Shown here piece by piece: positions 8,146-15,625 of a stretch of 64,000 nt of DNA. The notes under the pieces are model-generated. The model had not been told where the DNA came from. It saw nothing but the letters and a program-made list of their open reading frames with translations, and made no database searches. The position numbers were made by a program, and so were the translations under genes. Position 1 is the stretch's first letter; every line of letters begins with the position of its first letter. Source of the DNA: Starkeya sp. ORNL1 (GTDB taxonomy: Bacteria > Pseudomonadota > Alphaproteobacteria > Rhizobiales > Xanthobacteraceae); the NCBI RefSeq assembly GCF_012971745.1, contig NZ_CP048834.1, forward strand, positions 1,674,001-1,738,000, read 5' to 3'.

Positions 8146-9165
8146 ATGCTGGTCATCTCATTCGCGGACGCAATCCTAGATTCGGCAAGGTATACAAGGC
8201 GGCATTTGTTGCTTGGCAACGGCTTCAGCATCGCTTGTCGCGCGGACATTTTTCACTACGGATCATTGTTCGCCCAAGCGGATTTTTCTGACGTTCCTGA
8301 GGTCCGGGCTGTTTTCAAAGGTTTAGAAACACAAGACTTTGAAGTAGCAATCAGAGCGCTCGAAGGTGCGTTGCGAATCCTACCAGCCTATGTAGCTGAC
8401 AGTGCTGCGCCTCAGGCTATGATGGCTAGACACGCTGAAGCACTAAAAGATATTCTCGTTCAAACCATTGCAGCAAATCACCCTGCAATCCCTGGCGACA
8501 TCCCTGACGAGAAGTTTTGGGCTTGTCGTAAATTCCTGTCGAATTTCTTGGCTCCACAGCAGGGGCAGGTTTTCAGCCTCAACTATGATCTATTGCTATA
8601 CTGGACGCTTATGCACGAGGATAAGCCCTTCGAAGGGCCCATTCAACTTAACAAGAATGACGGATTTGGGAATTCTGAGGGAGACCCACTAGCAGATTAT
8701 GTTGTCTGGCAGGGCGAGGTCGGCGCCCATAGTGCATCTGTCCATTTTCTCCATGGAGCTCTTCATCTTTTTGACTCAGGATCAGAACTAAAGAAATATA
8801 CATGGGTACGAAAAGGGATACCTCTAATACAACAAGCTCGAGCCGCCATCGCCACAAACGCGTTTCCGCTATTTGTTGCCGAAGGAACGAACATACAGAA
8901 AAAGAACAAGATCAGGCACAACGCCTATCTTTATCAAGGATTCAAACAACTTACGGCTAACGCGGAGACCATAAAACATTGCTTTTTTATCTTCGGTCAC
9001 TCTTTGGCGCAAAACGACGACCACATACTTCATCGCTTAGCCCGAGGCCGATTCGCACATCTCTATGTTGGGATCTATGGCGACCCACTTGCGTTTGACA
9101 ATACGCGAATCATGAGACGAGCCTTAGGTGACCGACTCATAACTTCGCAGCCAGATGCGAATTGA
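8146..9165 (+). pseudogene. DUF4917 (SIR2-like) gene, 5' part, truncated by IS insertion
   Basis: ATG 8146 follows an excellent RBS (GGGGGAG, 8137-8143). The protein opens MLVISFADAILDSARYTRRH, then LLLGNGFSIAC (about 21-31), resembling the glycine-rich NAD-site motif of SIR2-like domains; further SIR2-like marks are FSLNYDLLLYW and VHFLHGALHLF. Host codons end at 9127, where an IS5-family element begins; the present frame then takes its last 12 or so codons from the IS and stops at 9165. Removing the IS and one target duplication restores an uninterrupted 353-residue protein ending at 10048. Base composition is far more AT-rich than the flanking chromosome. SIR2-like proteins often serve in anti-phage defence; whether the truncated form works is unknown. 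Confidence 0.8.
9124..9127. repeat. Target-site duplication of the IS, left copy (TTAG)
   Basis: TTAG here and CTAG at 9965-9968 bracket the IS. They fit a 4-bp YTAR target of the IS427 subgroup of IS5, with one mismatch. Deleting the IS plus one copy rejoins the DUF4917 reading frame exactly. Confidence 0.65.
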
Positions 9166-9756
9166 AGCGAGCTGGATTGAGGCGAGGAAATTGTCGTCTC
9201 GCTTGTCGTAGCGGGTGGCGACGGCCCTGAAGTGTTTGAGTTTGTTGAAGAAGCGCTCGACAGCGTTGCGTTGGCGGTAGAGCCAGGCGCTGAAGGCGAG
9301 GGTTTTGACCCTGTTGGGCATGGCGCGAACGTTGGCCCATGCGCCGCGCCCAGCCATCTCGTCTCGCAAGGCGTCGCTGTCATAAGCCCTGTCGGCGAGA
9401 AGGATGTTTCCCGGCTCGACCGCGTCCAGCATGTCGGTGGCCGAGCGCCCGTCGTGAGCTTGGCCCTCGGTGAGCTTCAGGCGGATCGGGCGGCCTTCGG
9501 CGTCGACGAGCGCGTGGATCTTGGTGGTCAGGCCGCCGCGCGAGCGACCCATGCAACGGGATCGCTCGTCTTTTTTTGGCCGTTGGCGGCATGCTGGTGA
9601 ACGCGGATCGACGAGGCGTCGATCATCTGGATATCGCCATCGTAAGCAGCTGATACGGCTTTCAGAATGCGCGCCCAGTGGCCGGCCTTGCGCCACCGGT
9701 TGAAGCGGTTCACGCAGGTCGTATGAGGGCCATAGCGCGAAGGGATATCGGCCCAT
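9124..9756 (-). CDS. IS5-family transposase, OrfB (C-terminal half)
   Basis: The real coding part begins near 9570 (PKKDERSRCMGRSRGGLTTK). It carries the second Asp (NILLADRAYDSDALR) and the Glu-containing motif RNAVERFFNKLKHFRAVATR, completing the DDE triad. It ends LRSYESVT, and the stop codon (TAA, 9126-9124) lies in the duplicated host target rather than in the IS. Expressed as a fusion with OrfA by -1 frameshifting. Confidence 0.85.
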   Translation of the reverse strand: MGRYPFALWPSYDLREPLQPVAQGRPLGAHSESRISCLRWRYPDDRRLVDPRSPACRQRPKKDERSRCMGRSRGGLTTKIHALVDAEGRPIRLKLTEGQAHDGRSATDMLDAVEPGNILLADRAYDSDALRDEMAGRGAWANVRAMPNRVKTLAFSAWLYRQRNAVERFFNKLKHFRAVATRYDKRDDNFLASIQLASIRIWLRSYESVT

Positions 9757-9964
9757 GGCGCCCCGGTGCGCAGGCGCCAGAAGATGCCGTTCAGAACGCG
9801 ACGGTCATCCACGCGTGCAACCCCGCGCACCTTCGTCGGCAGAAGTGGCTCGATCACCGACCACTCGAAATCCGTCAGGTCAAATCGCGCCATCTCAACC
9901 TCCAACGCTGAGATCAGTGAATCAGAACACCGGGCCGCAGGGAATCCCCTTATGGGTATGTGAC
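9128..9964 (-). mobile_element. IS5-family (IS427-like) insertion sequence, 837 bp
   Basis: Imperfect terminal inverted repeats: GTGACCGACTCATAA at the left (9128-9142) and GTCACATACCCATAA read inward from the right (9950-9964), 11 of 15 identical. The transposase is carried on the minus strand in two overlapping frames joined by a probable -1 frameshift. The element interrupts the DUF4917 gene 27 codons before its original end. Confidence 0.85.
9528..9905 (-). CDS. IS5-family transposase, OrfA (N-terminal half)
   Basis: 125 residues. Contains the N-terminal domain of IS5/IS427 transposases (ARFDLTDFEWSVIEPLLPTK; RRVLNGIFWRLRTGAPWAD; YGPHTTCVNRFNRW) and the first catalytic Asp in QMIDASSIRVHQHA. 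The full enzyme requires a -1 shift at an A-run (minus-strand A AAA AAG, 9570-9577) into OrfB; without it the frame ends DPVAWVARAAA. Confidence 0.85.
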   Translation of the reverse strand: MEVEMARFDLTDFEWSVIEPLLPTKVRGVARVDDRRVLNGIFWRLRTGAPWADIPSRYGPHTTCVNRFNRWRKAGHWARILKAVSAAYDGDIQMIDASSIRVHQHAANGQKKTSDPVAWVARAAA

Positions 9965-9968
9965 CTAG

Positions 9969-10048
9969 AGTTGGCTCAGCTTCGTAGCGACCGATACCCT
10001 CTTGAGGTCACCTTTTACGATGCCGAGTCCGCCAAGGTATGGGGATAG
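9969..10048 (+). pseudogene. DUF4917 gene, severed 3' end
   Basis: Reads LELAQLRSDRYPLEVTFYDA and then ESAKVWG-stop, in frame with codons ending at 9127 once the IS and one target copy are removed (GCC TTA G|AG TTG). The ending FYDAESAKVWG looks like a genuine conserved C-terminus. It has no start and is not expressed as part of the protein at present. Confidence 0.8.
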
Positions 10049-10308
10049 ACTATCAATGCTCACCCTTCGCTTAAACTCGATGGCAACAACTGCGAACTAA
10101 GAGAAGAATACAAGCTCGGACTTTGCGGTGGCCCTTACGAGTGCCCATTCGTCCACGACAATGACGAGCGCCGCATCGAGATGAAACCTAGTGACGATCC
10201 AGCGCAATTGCTTCACGCAGCGCGCTTGGAGACCCTGATCGCCCACATATACCCTGGCACCGTGACAGCGGAGGTGTCGGACGCCACGGAGCGACAATTC
10301 TCCCCGTA
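10049..10308 (+). pseudogene. Decayed third copy of the L,D-transpeptidase 3' end (about 10155-10285)
   Basis: An ACGACAATGAC-AGCG match (from 10155) and an exact GTGACGATCCAGCGCA match (10191-10206) align in order with 6435-6489, then GCCCACAT--ACCC-GGCACCGTGA continues the alignment after a single-base indel that changes frame. The open frame downstream of the DUF4917 stop (ending IYPGTVTAEVSDATERQFSP) is thus a relic, not a gene I can support. It stands in the same orientation as the copy at 7868-8071, so the DUF4917 locus is bracketed by direct repeats of unequal age. Confidence 0.6.
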
Positions 10309-10481
10309 AGAGGCGCCAAGCTGGTTCAGTTCATATCGCCCGACCGCGCAATCCGCATATCGAGACCAATATCCGTATTGCGAACTGTGGCCGCGACCGC
10401 ACCAAGCCGCTGTCGCCATGCCAACGGGAAATGTTCTAGCTCAAGAATTCCGAGAACTCTCCGACGACGACAAAATCACCA

Positions 10482-10510
10482 TTGACAGCCACAGCTTGAA
10501 TCGCTCACTA
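10482..10510 (+). promoter_or_regulatory. Candidate sigma70-type promoter of the four-gene operon
   Basis: TTGACA at 10482-10487, a 17-base spacer, then TCACTA at 10505-10510 as a weak -10 box. This would place transcription start about 25 bases before ATG 10541, favouring that start over ATG 10418. Confidence 0.4.
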
Positions 10511-10540
10511 TCCTCACGCAACCTACGTGAGATTAGTGAC

Positions 10541-11119
10541 ATGCGAGTTTCGATCCAAAAATTGACGGGCGACACGGTTTGCGCTGGCGCGCACGTTGGC
10601 CACTTGGTGCTGGTCAAACTTCTTGGCGAAGTGAACCGCGAGCACAGCGTGCCGGAATTGGTGTTCCTTGATTTTGCCGACGTCGAAATAGCTACCGCGA
10701 GCTTCCTCCGCGAGAGCGTGCTCGCCTTCCGGGACTTCGTTCGGCAGCAACGCCCCACATATTATCCGCTACTCGCCAACGCGAACGTCCAAGTCAGCGA
10801 GGAGCTAAAGATGCTTCTCGACCTTCAAGGTGGTGCACTTTTGGCGTGTGAGCTGGACATCGGCAACCAAACAACCAATATTCAGCTTCTCGGACGCCTC
10901 GAAGGCAAACAGCAACTCGCGTTTAAGTTAGTGGGCGAGCGCGGCGAGACCGATGCGGCGCAATTGCAGCTCGAGTTCGGTGAGAATGAAGGCGTAAAGC
11001 AGACTGCATGGAACAACCGTCTCGCTGCATTGGCAGCTTCTGGCCTAATCATTGAAACAAGCCGAGGCCGAGCGAAGCGGTATCGCTCACTATTAGGTGG
11101 GGTTTACGATGGGTGTTGA
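10541..11119 (+). CDS. STAS-like (DUF4325) protein with C-terminal winged helix
   Basis: 192 residues from ATG 10541; an in-frame ATG at 10418 would add 41 residues but would place the candidate promoter inside the gene. Residues about 12-75 match the DUF4325 STAS-like pattern: AGAHVGHLVLVKLLGEV, then VFLDFADVEIATASFLRE, with Ser54 at the position conserved in SF(L). Residues about 145-185 look like a winged helix (TAWNNRLAALAASGLIIETS, then RGRAKRYRSL). STAS domains act as switches opposed by GHKL kinases (as SpoIIAA/SpoIIAB), and a GHKL ATPase ends this operon. A DNA-binding switch is therefore plausible (inference). Overlaps the next gene by 11 bp. Confidence 0.7.
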   Translation: MRVSIQKLTGDTVCAGAHVGHLVLVKLLGEVNREHSVPELVFLDFADVEIATASFLRESVLAFRDFVRQQRPTYYPLLANANVQVSEELKMLLDLQGGALLACELDIGNQTTNIQLLGRLEGKQQLAFKLVGERGETDAAQLQLEFGENEGVKQTAWNNRLAALAASGLIIETSRGRAKRYRSLLGGVYDGC

Positions 11120-11453
11120 CTTCATTGAAAAGGTTAAACGCACTTTCGAGAAACACCTTGATCTTCAGCGGGCGAAGTTAGCGACGGCGGATCTCTTTAC
11201 CCGAACTCCGATTGAGAACCGCCCGGCGTTTTCTGCTGATCTCGTCGGACGCTTTGTTCCGAAGGTCGGTATGGAGTTGATAGCCGAGGTCGATGGTCAA
11301 ACACTTGTGTTGAGTAATGACCAAACCGTCGTCGCCCGCGGCACTGTTCCGCCTTCAATTCTACAGGCCGTTGAGGACTCTTGCGGTGTCGCAACCGCAA
11401 TAGTGCAGGAAGTGCATGAATTCTCCGGTGTTGTAGAGGTTACCCTGTGCTAA
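11109..11453 (+). CDS. Small protein of unknown function, 114 aa
   Basis: ATG 11109 has an RBS (AGGTGGGG, 11095-11102) within the end of the upstream gene; the frame could start at GTG 11097. It opens MGVDFIEKVKRTFEKHLDLQ (helical), then a beta-rich half (FVPKVGMELIAEVDGQTLVL; VVEVTLC) that could form a small barrel. No known motif recognised. Its position between the STAS-like and cysteine-rich genes, with overlaps at both ends, says it belongs to the same functional unit. Confidence 0.6.
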   Translation: MGVDFIEKVKRTFEKHLDLQRAKLATADLFTRTPIENRPAFSADLVGRFVPKVGMELIAEVDGQTLVLSNDQTVVARGTVPPSILQAVEDSCGVATAIVQEVHEFSGVVEVTLC

Positions 11454-12622
11454 TGACCTCCCCTGCTCTCGACCATGCGACGTCGAATGAGACCGCTAAC
11501 AGCGCGCGTACTCTACGACGGGAACGCCGCCTTTGGGATCAACCTTGGTCGACACTTTCACTCGGCTGCACCGCGTGTAGACAGGTCGATGAGTGTGGAG
11601 GCTTACACACAAAGGCGCCGTTACTTGATTGCATGGGCCTCTGTTGTGGCAGACCCGCGACCTGTAGCAAGGTTTGCCGTGCGAAACCTGCCGATTTTGT
11701 CGCGCGTGTTCGAGAGATAGGCGGGTTTAATCTCTCCAATACACCGCGCGGCCCATTACTTGCGTCACCGACGCTACCAAAGATGATTCCGGTTATCTAC
11801 CACGGAAACAAGCGAACGGAGGTTTATTCCGGCGGAGTAGTCGCGCTTTCGCTTTATGCCTTGCTGAGCAAGGCGACCGGCGACCTCAAATTCATGTCGC
11901 GCGAGCAGTTGTGTGACGCATTCAGGATTTCTACAGATACGACCATCGTTCTCACAGGCACCCACCAGGATCCGCCGCTGGAGCGTTGGTGGTCGTACGG
12001 CGAGGCGAAAACCGAAGAAATCATCGGCTTGCTTCGCGGACTTGGGATCAAACTGGTTACAACGCCAAATTACAGCCTTTTTGCCAACGCGCCCCGTTGG
12101 GACGATATGCACTCTATGAAGCGGATCGCTCTGACGTTTGCACAGTTCGTCCGCGGCGGAATTCCGGCCGCCCTCCATGTGAACGGCCGAACAGCAAAGG
12201 ACTTCTGGAGGTGGCGCGACTTCCTGTGCGAGCGCCCTGAGATCACGCACCTGGCCTACGAGTTCGGGACTGGCGCCGGACGAGCGGCACGGTCGCCGCA
12301 ACACGCCGAGTGGCTTACAGAACTGGCGCGATCCGTCGATCGACCACTCCACATTCTCGTTCGCGGCGGCCTTGATGTGTTGCCAACGCTTGCTGCTTCA
12401 TTCGCCGGCGTGACCTTGCTCGACACGTCTGCGTTTATGAAGACGATGAATCGCCAGTGCGCTGTTCCGGAAGGGAATAGGAACGTGAGGTGGGAGCTAT
12501 CGCCGACGGCTACCAACGATGAGCTTGAAAGGTTGTTTATCCACAATGTGACTGCACTGAACGATATCGCCTGCTTGCTCACATCGCCTTCGCGCGGCGA
12601 ATTAATAGCCTCGGGCTCCTAA
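11453..12622 (+). CDS. Cysteine-rich DUF4417-like protein of unknown function
   Basis: 389 residues; ATG 11453 overlaps the previous stop as TAATG. The N-terminal region has eight cysteines at about 39, 42, 48, 60, 64, 65, 71 and 75 (GCTACRQVDEC; DCMGLCCGRPATCSKVC), a likely metal or Fe-S site. The rest alternates strands and helices like a TIM barrel: VTTPNYSLFANAPRWDDMHS resembles the Pro/Asn-Tyr-Ser-Leu start of DUF4417 proteins, followed by AALHVNGRTAKDFWRW, ITHLAYEFGTGAGR and LHILVRGGLD. DUF4417 has no settled biochemical role. It could equally be a distant relative of tRNA-guanine transglycosylase-type barrels; I cannot decide without profile searches. Confidence 0.5.
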   Translation: MTSPALDHATSNETANSARTLRRERRLWDQPWSTLSLGCTACRQVDECGGLHTKAPLLDCMGLCCGRPATCSKVCRAKPADFVARVREIGGFNLSNTPRGPLLASPTLPKMIPVIYHGNKRTEVYSGGVVALSLYALLSKATGDLKFMSREQLCDAFRISTDTTIVLTGTHQDPPLERWWSYGEAKTEEIIGLLRGLGIKLVTTPNYSLFANAPRWDDMHSMKRIALTFAQFVRGGIPAALHVNGRTAKDFWRWRDFLCERPEITHLAYEFGTGAGRAARSPQHAEWLTELARSVDRPLHILVRGGLDVLPTLAASFAGVTLLDTSAFMKTMNRQCAVPEGNRNVRWELSPTATNDELERLFIHNVTALNDIACLLTSPSRGELIASGS

Positions 12623-13419
12623 TGGAACTCGAATCTCGCGTACTGAATTTTGCGGCCGTAGATGACCTAGGCTTTGCCGGGGCGAAAGGGAGGCTGGAGA
12701 AACTGCCATCAAACCTCTCCTTTACGAGCCACCAGATAGGACCTTTGCTTGAACTGCGACATCTTCAAGGTAGCGGCACGATTCCCAGTGCACGTCCTTG
12801 GTGGCTAAATGTCGGGGGACTCGATGAACTAATGCGGGCAATCGCGGGAGACGAGCGGCAATGGTTCTGCCGGATCAATCGCGCCATGGGCATGATGAAA
12901 CTCGACGCCACACCTCGACCGCAGGAGTGGACAGACTTCGCGATGAACATGAAGCGCGCTGGCGTACTCGCAGGCCTCTCTTCCGATTGGGCGGCGCAGA
13001 TGACGGCTGCACTCCGCGAATTGGAATCGAATATCCACGAACACTCGGGGGCCGTAGGAACCGGGCTCATAGCCTATCGCGGAGCGCCGGGGGAGTTCGA
13101 GTTCGTCGTCGCTGATCTCGGCTTAGGACTCTTGGCAACGCTACGCGAGGCGCCAGACTATGCACTACTGACTGATCATGGAGAAGCTTTACGCTTAGCC
13201 TTAACCGACGGAGCGTCGCGACTTGGAGCAGGCCTAGGTCGCGGTTATGGATTTCGGCCTCTATTCACTGGATTAGCGAACCGTCGAGCGTCGTTGCGCT
13301 TTCGGTCCGGGACCGCATCTTTGACAATTGACGGAACGAGCCCCTCATTGGTTCATGCCCGTCTCGCAACTAAAGCATTCGTTCGAGGCTTCTTTGCTTC
13401 AATAAGCTGCTCAATTTGA
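12622..13419 (+). CDS. Stand-alone GHKL (histidine-kinase-like) ATPase
   Basis: 265 residues; start ATG 12622 overlaps the previous stop (TAATG). The GHKL fold is marked by an N-box RELESNIHEHS (about 132-142, Glu/Asn), a G1 box ADLGLGL (about 164-170, Asp-x-Gly-x-Gly) and a G2-like GAGLGRGYG (about 202-210), followed by ASLRFRSGTASLTI. No dimerisation/His phospho-acceptor domain, sensor or receiver is present, so it resembles anti-sigma-type kinases (SpoIIAB/RsbW) or ATPase switches rather than a two-component kinase. Its natural partner is the STAS-like protein at the operon start. The N-terminal 115 residues are not recognised. Confidence 0.75.
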   Translation: MELESRVLNFAAVDDLGFAGAKGRLEKLPSNLSFTSHQIGPLLELRHLQGSGTIPSARPWWLNVGGLDELMRAIAGDERQWFCRINRAMGMMKLDATPRPQEWTDFAMNMKRAGVLAGLSSDWAAQMTAALRELESNIHEHSGAVGTGLIAYRGAPGEFEFVVADLGLGLLATLREAPDYALLTDHGEALRLALTDGASRLGAGLGRGYGFRPLFTGLANRRASLRFRSGTASLTIDGTSPSLVHARLATKAFVRGFFASISCSI

Positions 13420-13624
13420 TCTCGATCCGACATACAATTTTTAAAATTGGGGTCGAAAAATATACTGAAACATCATCAGCGATCAATTGGCGCCACTTAC
13501 TCGCGCTTTGGTAAGCTGGCCGGCATCTCGCCTTCAGACGAATTCATCTTGCTTGCAGGGTTAGATATTTTTCTTACACTCGACCATCCGCGATGAGTGT
13601 TTTACGAGATGTCACTCGCCGCCA
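13420..13624. other. Intergenic, right edge of the AT-richer island
   Basis: About 200 bp of AT-rich sequence between convergent genes. A perfect dyad CAATTTT T AAAATTG lies at 13435-13449 and could act as a weak terminator of the operon. No gene, tRNA or attachment-site repeat was seen. Confidence 0.4.
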
Positions 13625-15625
13625 TCAAGCCGCCGCCCCGCTCTCCTCCCCGACCCGCTCCACGCCGCGCGCCGGCTCCCCGGCCTCGCCTCCAGCAGCC
13701 GGCCCCTCGCCCACACCCTCCTCGCCCGCCGCACGCAGCGTCTCGCGGGCGCGGTCGGCTTCGCGCTGGCGTTCCCACATGGAGTGGTAGAGCCCGCGCT
13801 TGCGCATCAGTTCGAGGTGGGTGCCGCGCTCGGTGATCCTGCCCTGCGCCAGCACAATGATCTCGTCGGCGCTCACCACGGTGGAGAGCCGGTGCGCGAT
13901 CACCAAAGTGGTGCGGCCGCGGGAGACGCGGTCCAGCGCGTCCTGGATCTCGCGCTCGGTGTGGCTGTCGAGCGCGGAGGTGGCCTCATCAAGCAGCAGG
14001 ATCGGCGGGGCCTTCAATATGGTGCGGGCGATGGCGACGCGCTGCTTCTCGCCGCCGGAGAGCTTCAGCCCGCGCTCGCCCACCTCGGTGGCGAAGCCCT
14101 TGGGCGTGGTGCGGATGAAGGTGTCGATCTGCGCCAGCTCCGCCGCGCCTTCGATCGCCTGTTCCGGCGCGCTGTGCCGGCCGTAATGGATGTTGTAGCC
14201 CAGCGTGTCGTTGAACAGCACGGTATCCTGCGGCACCATGCCGATGACGGCGCGCAGGCTCTCCTGCGTCACGTCGCGAATGTCCTGGCCGTCAATGGTG
14301 ATGCGGCCGGCATTCACGTCGTAGAAGCGGAACAGCAGGCGCGAAATGGTGGACTTGCCGGCGCCCGAGGGGCCGACGATCGCCACCGTGCGCCCGGCCG
14401 GCACCTCGAAGGAGATGCCCTTGAGGATCTCGCGGTCCGGATCATAGGAAAAGCGCACATCCTCGAAGCGCACCGCGCCGCCCTGCGCCTGCAAGGGCCT
14501 GGCGCCGGGCTTGTCCTCGATCTCCGGCGGGCGGGCGAGGATGGCGAACATCGCCTCGATGTCGATGAGCGATTGCTTGATCTCGCGATAGATCATGCCG
14601 AGGAAGTTCAGCGGCTGATAGAGCTGCACCATCATGGCGTTGATCATCACGAAGGAGCCGACCGACTGGCGCCCGGCGCGGATGTCGAGCACGCACAGCA
14701 CCATCGCCGCGGTGAGGCCGAGGGTGAAGATCACCGCCTGCCCGGCATTCAGCCAGGCCAGCGAGGTGTAGGTGTGGGTGGTGGCGCGCTCGTACTTCGC
14801 CATGGAGCGGTCATAGCGCTCCGCCTCCCAGCCCTCGGCGCCGAAATACTTCACCGTCTCGTAATTGAGCAGCGAATCCACCGCCTTGGCATTGGCGTCG
14901 GTGTCGCTCTCATTCATCGCGGCGCGGATGCCCATGCGCCATTCGGTGAGCATGAAGGTGAAGACGGTGTAGCCGATGATCATCGCCACCGTGACCAGCA
15001 CATAGCGCCAGTCGAACACCCAGAGCAGCACGCCCACCACCATGATGAATTCGAGGATGGTGGGGGCGAGGTTCAGCACCGTCATGCGCACGATGGTCTC
15101 GATGCCGTTGCGCGAACGCTCCAGCACGCGGGTGAGTCCGCCGGTCTTGCGCTCCAGATGGAAGCGCAGCGACAGCGCGTGCATGTGCTGGAAGGTCTCC
15201 AGCGCGAGGCGGCGCACCGCATGCACCGCCACCTTGGCGAACAGGCCGTCGCGCCACTGGGTGATGGCGGCCATGACGATGCGGGCGAAGCCATAGGCCA
15301 GCGTCAGCCACACCGGGATCGCCACCAGCCAGCCGAGCTGGTCGGTGGAGACGTTGGCGCCCTCGCCGTGCGCCACCGCATCGGTCGCCCATTTGAAGAC
15401 GAAGGGCGTCGACATGGTGGCGACCTTGGCCAGCACCATGAGGATGAGGCCCCACAGCACGCTGGCGCGCAGGTCCGCCCGGTCGCGCGGCCAGAGGTAA
15501 GGCATCAGCCCGCGCAGCGCGAGCCAGAGGCTGCCGCGCGGCTCTACGGAGGGATAGGCGGCCGGCTGGGGGCCTGGTTGCGACGTGGCGGCGGGCGCCG
15601 GGTTGGCGCTGACAGGGGCATTCAT
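13625..15625 (-). CDS. ABC exporter, Atm1/heavy-metal-transporter type (fused TMD-NBD)
   Basis: 666 residues: six-helix membrane domain (about 45-345) and nucleotide-binding domain (about 385-620) with Walker A GPSGAGKST, signature LSGGEKQRVAIARTIL, Walker B ILLLDEATSAL and the H-loop Ser-His region VIAHRLSTV. The sequence FGAEGWEAERYDRSMAKYE in the membrane domain is typical of Atm1/ABCB7-like exporters, which move glutathione-linked persulfides or metal-glutathione conjugates out of the cytosol. A Pro/Ala-rich tail follows the NBD. Its ATG overlaps the stop of the upstream ArsR gene by one base (TGATG), so the two are co-expressed and a metal or sulfur-stress inducer is likely. Confidence 0.88.
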   Translation of the reverse strand: MNAPVSANPAPAATSQPGPQPAAYPSVEPRGSLWLALRGLMPYLWPRDRADLRASVLWGLILMVLAKVATMSTPFVFKWATDAVAHGEGANVSTDQLGWLVAIPVWLTLAYGFARIVMAAITQWRDGLFAKVAVHAVRRLALETFQHMHALSLRFHLERKTGGLTRVLERSRNGIETIVRMTVLNLAPTILEFIMVVGVLLWVFDWRYVLVTVAMIIGYTVFTFMLTEWRMGIRAAMNESDTDANAKAVDSLLNYETVKYFGAEGWEAERYDRSMAKYERATTHTYTSLAWLNAGQAVIFTLGLTAAMVLCVLDIRAGRQSVGSFVMINAMMVQLYQPLNFLGMIYREIKQSLIDIEAMFAILARPPEIEDKPGARPLQAQGGAVRFEDVRFSYDPDREILKGISFEVPAGRTVAIVGPSGAGKSTISRLLFRFYDVNAGRITIDGQDIRDVTQESLRAVIGMVPQDTVLFNDTLGYNIHYGRHSAPEQAIEGAAELAQIDTFIRTTPKGFATEVGERGLKLSGGEKQRVAIARTILKAPPILLLDEATSALDSHTEREIQDALDRVSRGRTTLVIAHRLSTVVSADEIIVLAQGRITERGTHLELMRKRGLYHSMWERQREADRARETLRAAGEEGVGEGPAAGGEAGEPARGVERVGEESGAAA

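Noticed and set aside
12622..13419. GHKL protein considered as a two-component sensor kinase
   Set aside because: No His phospho-acceptor helix, membrane segment, PAS or receiver; the motifs fit a stand-alone ATPase instead.
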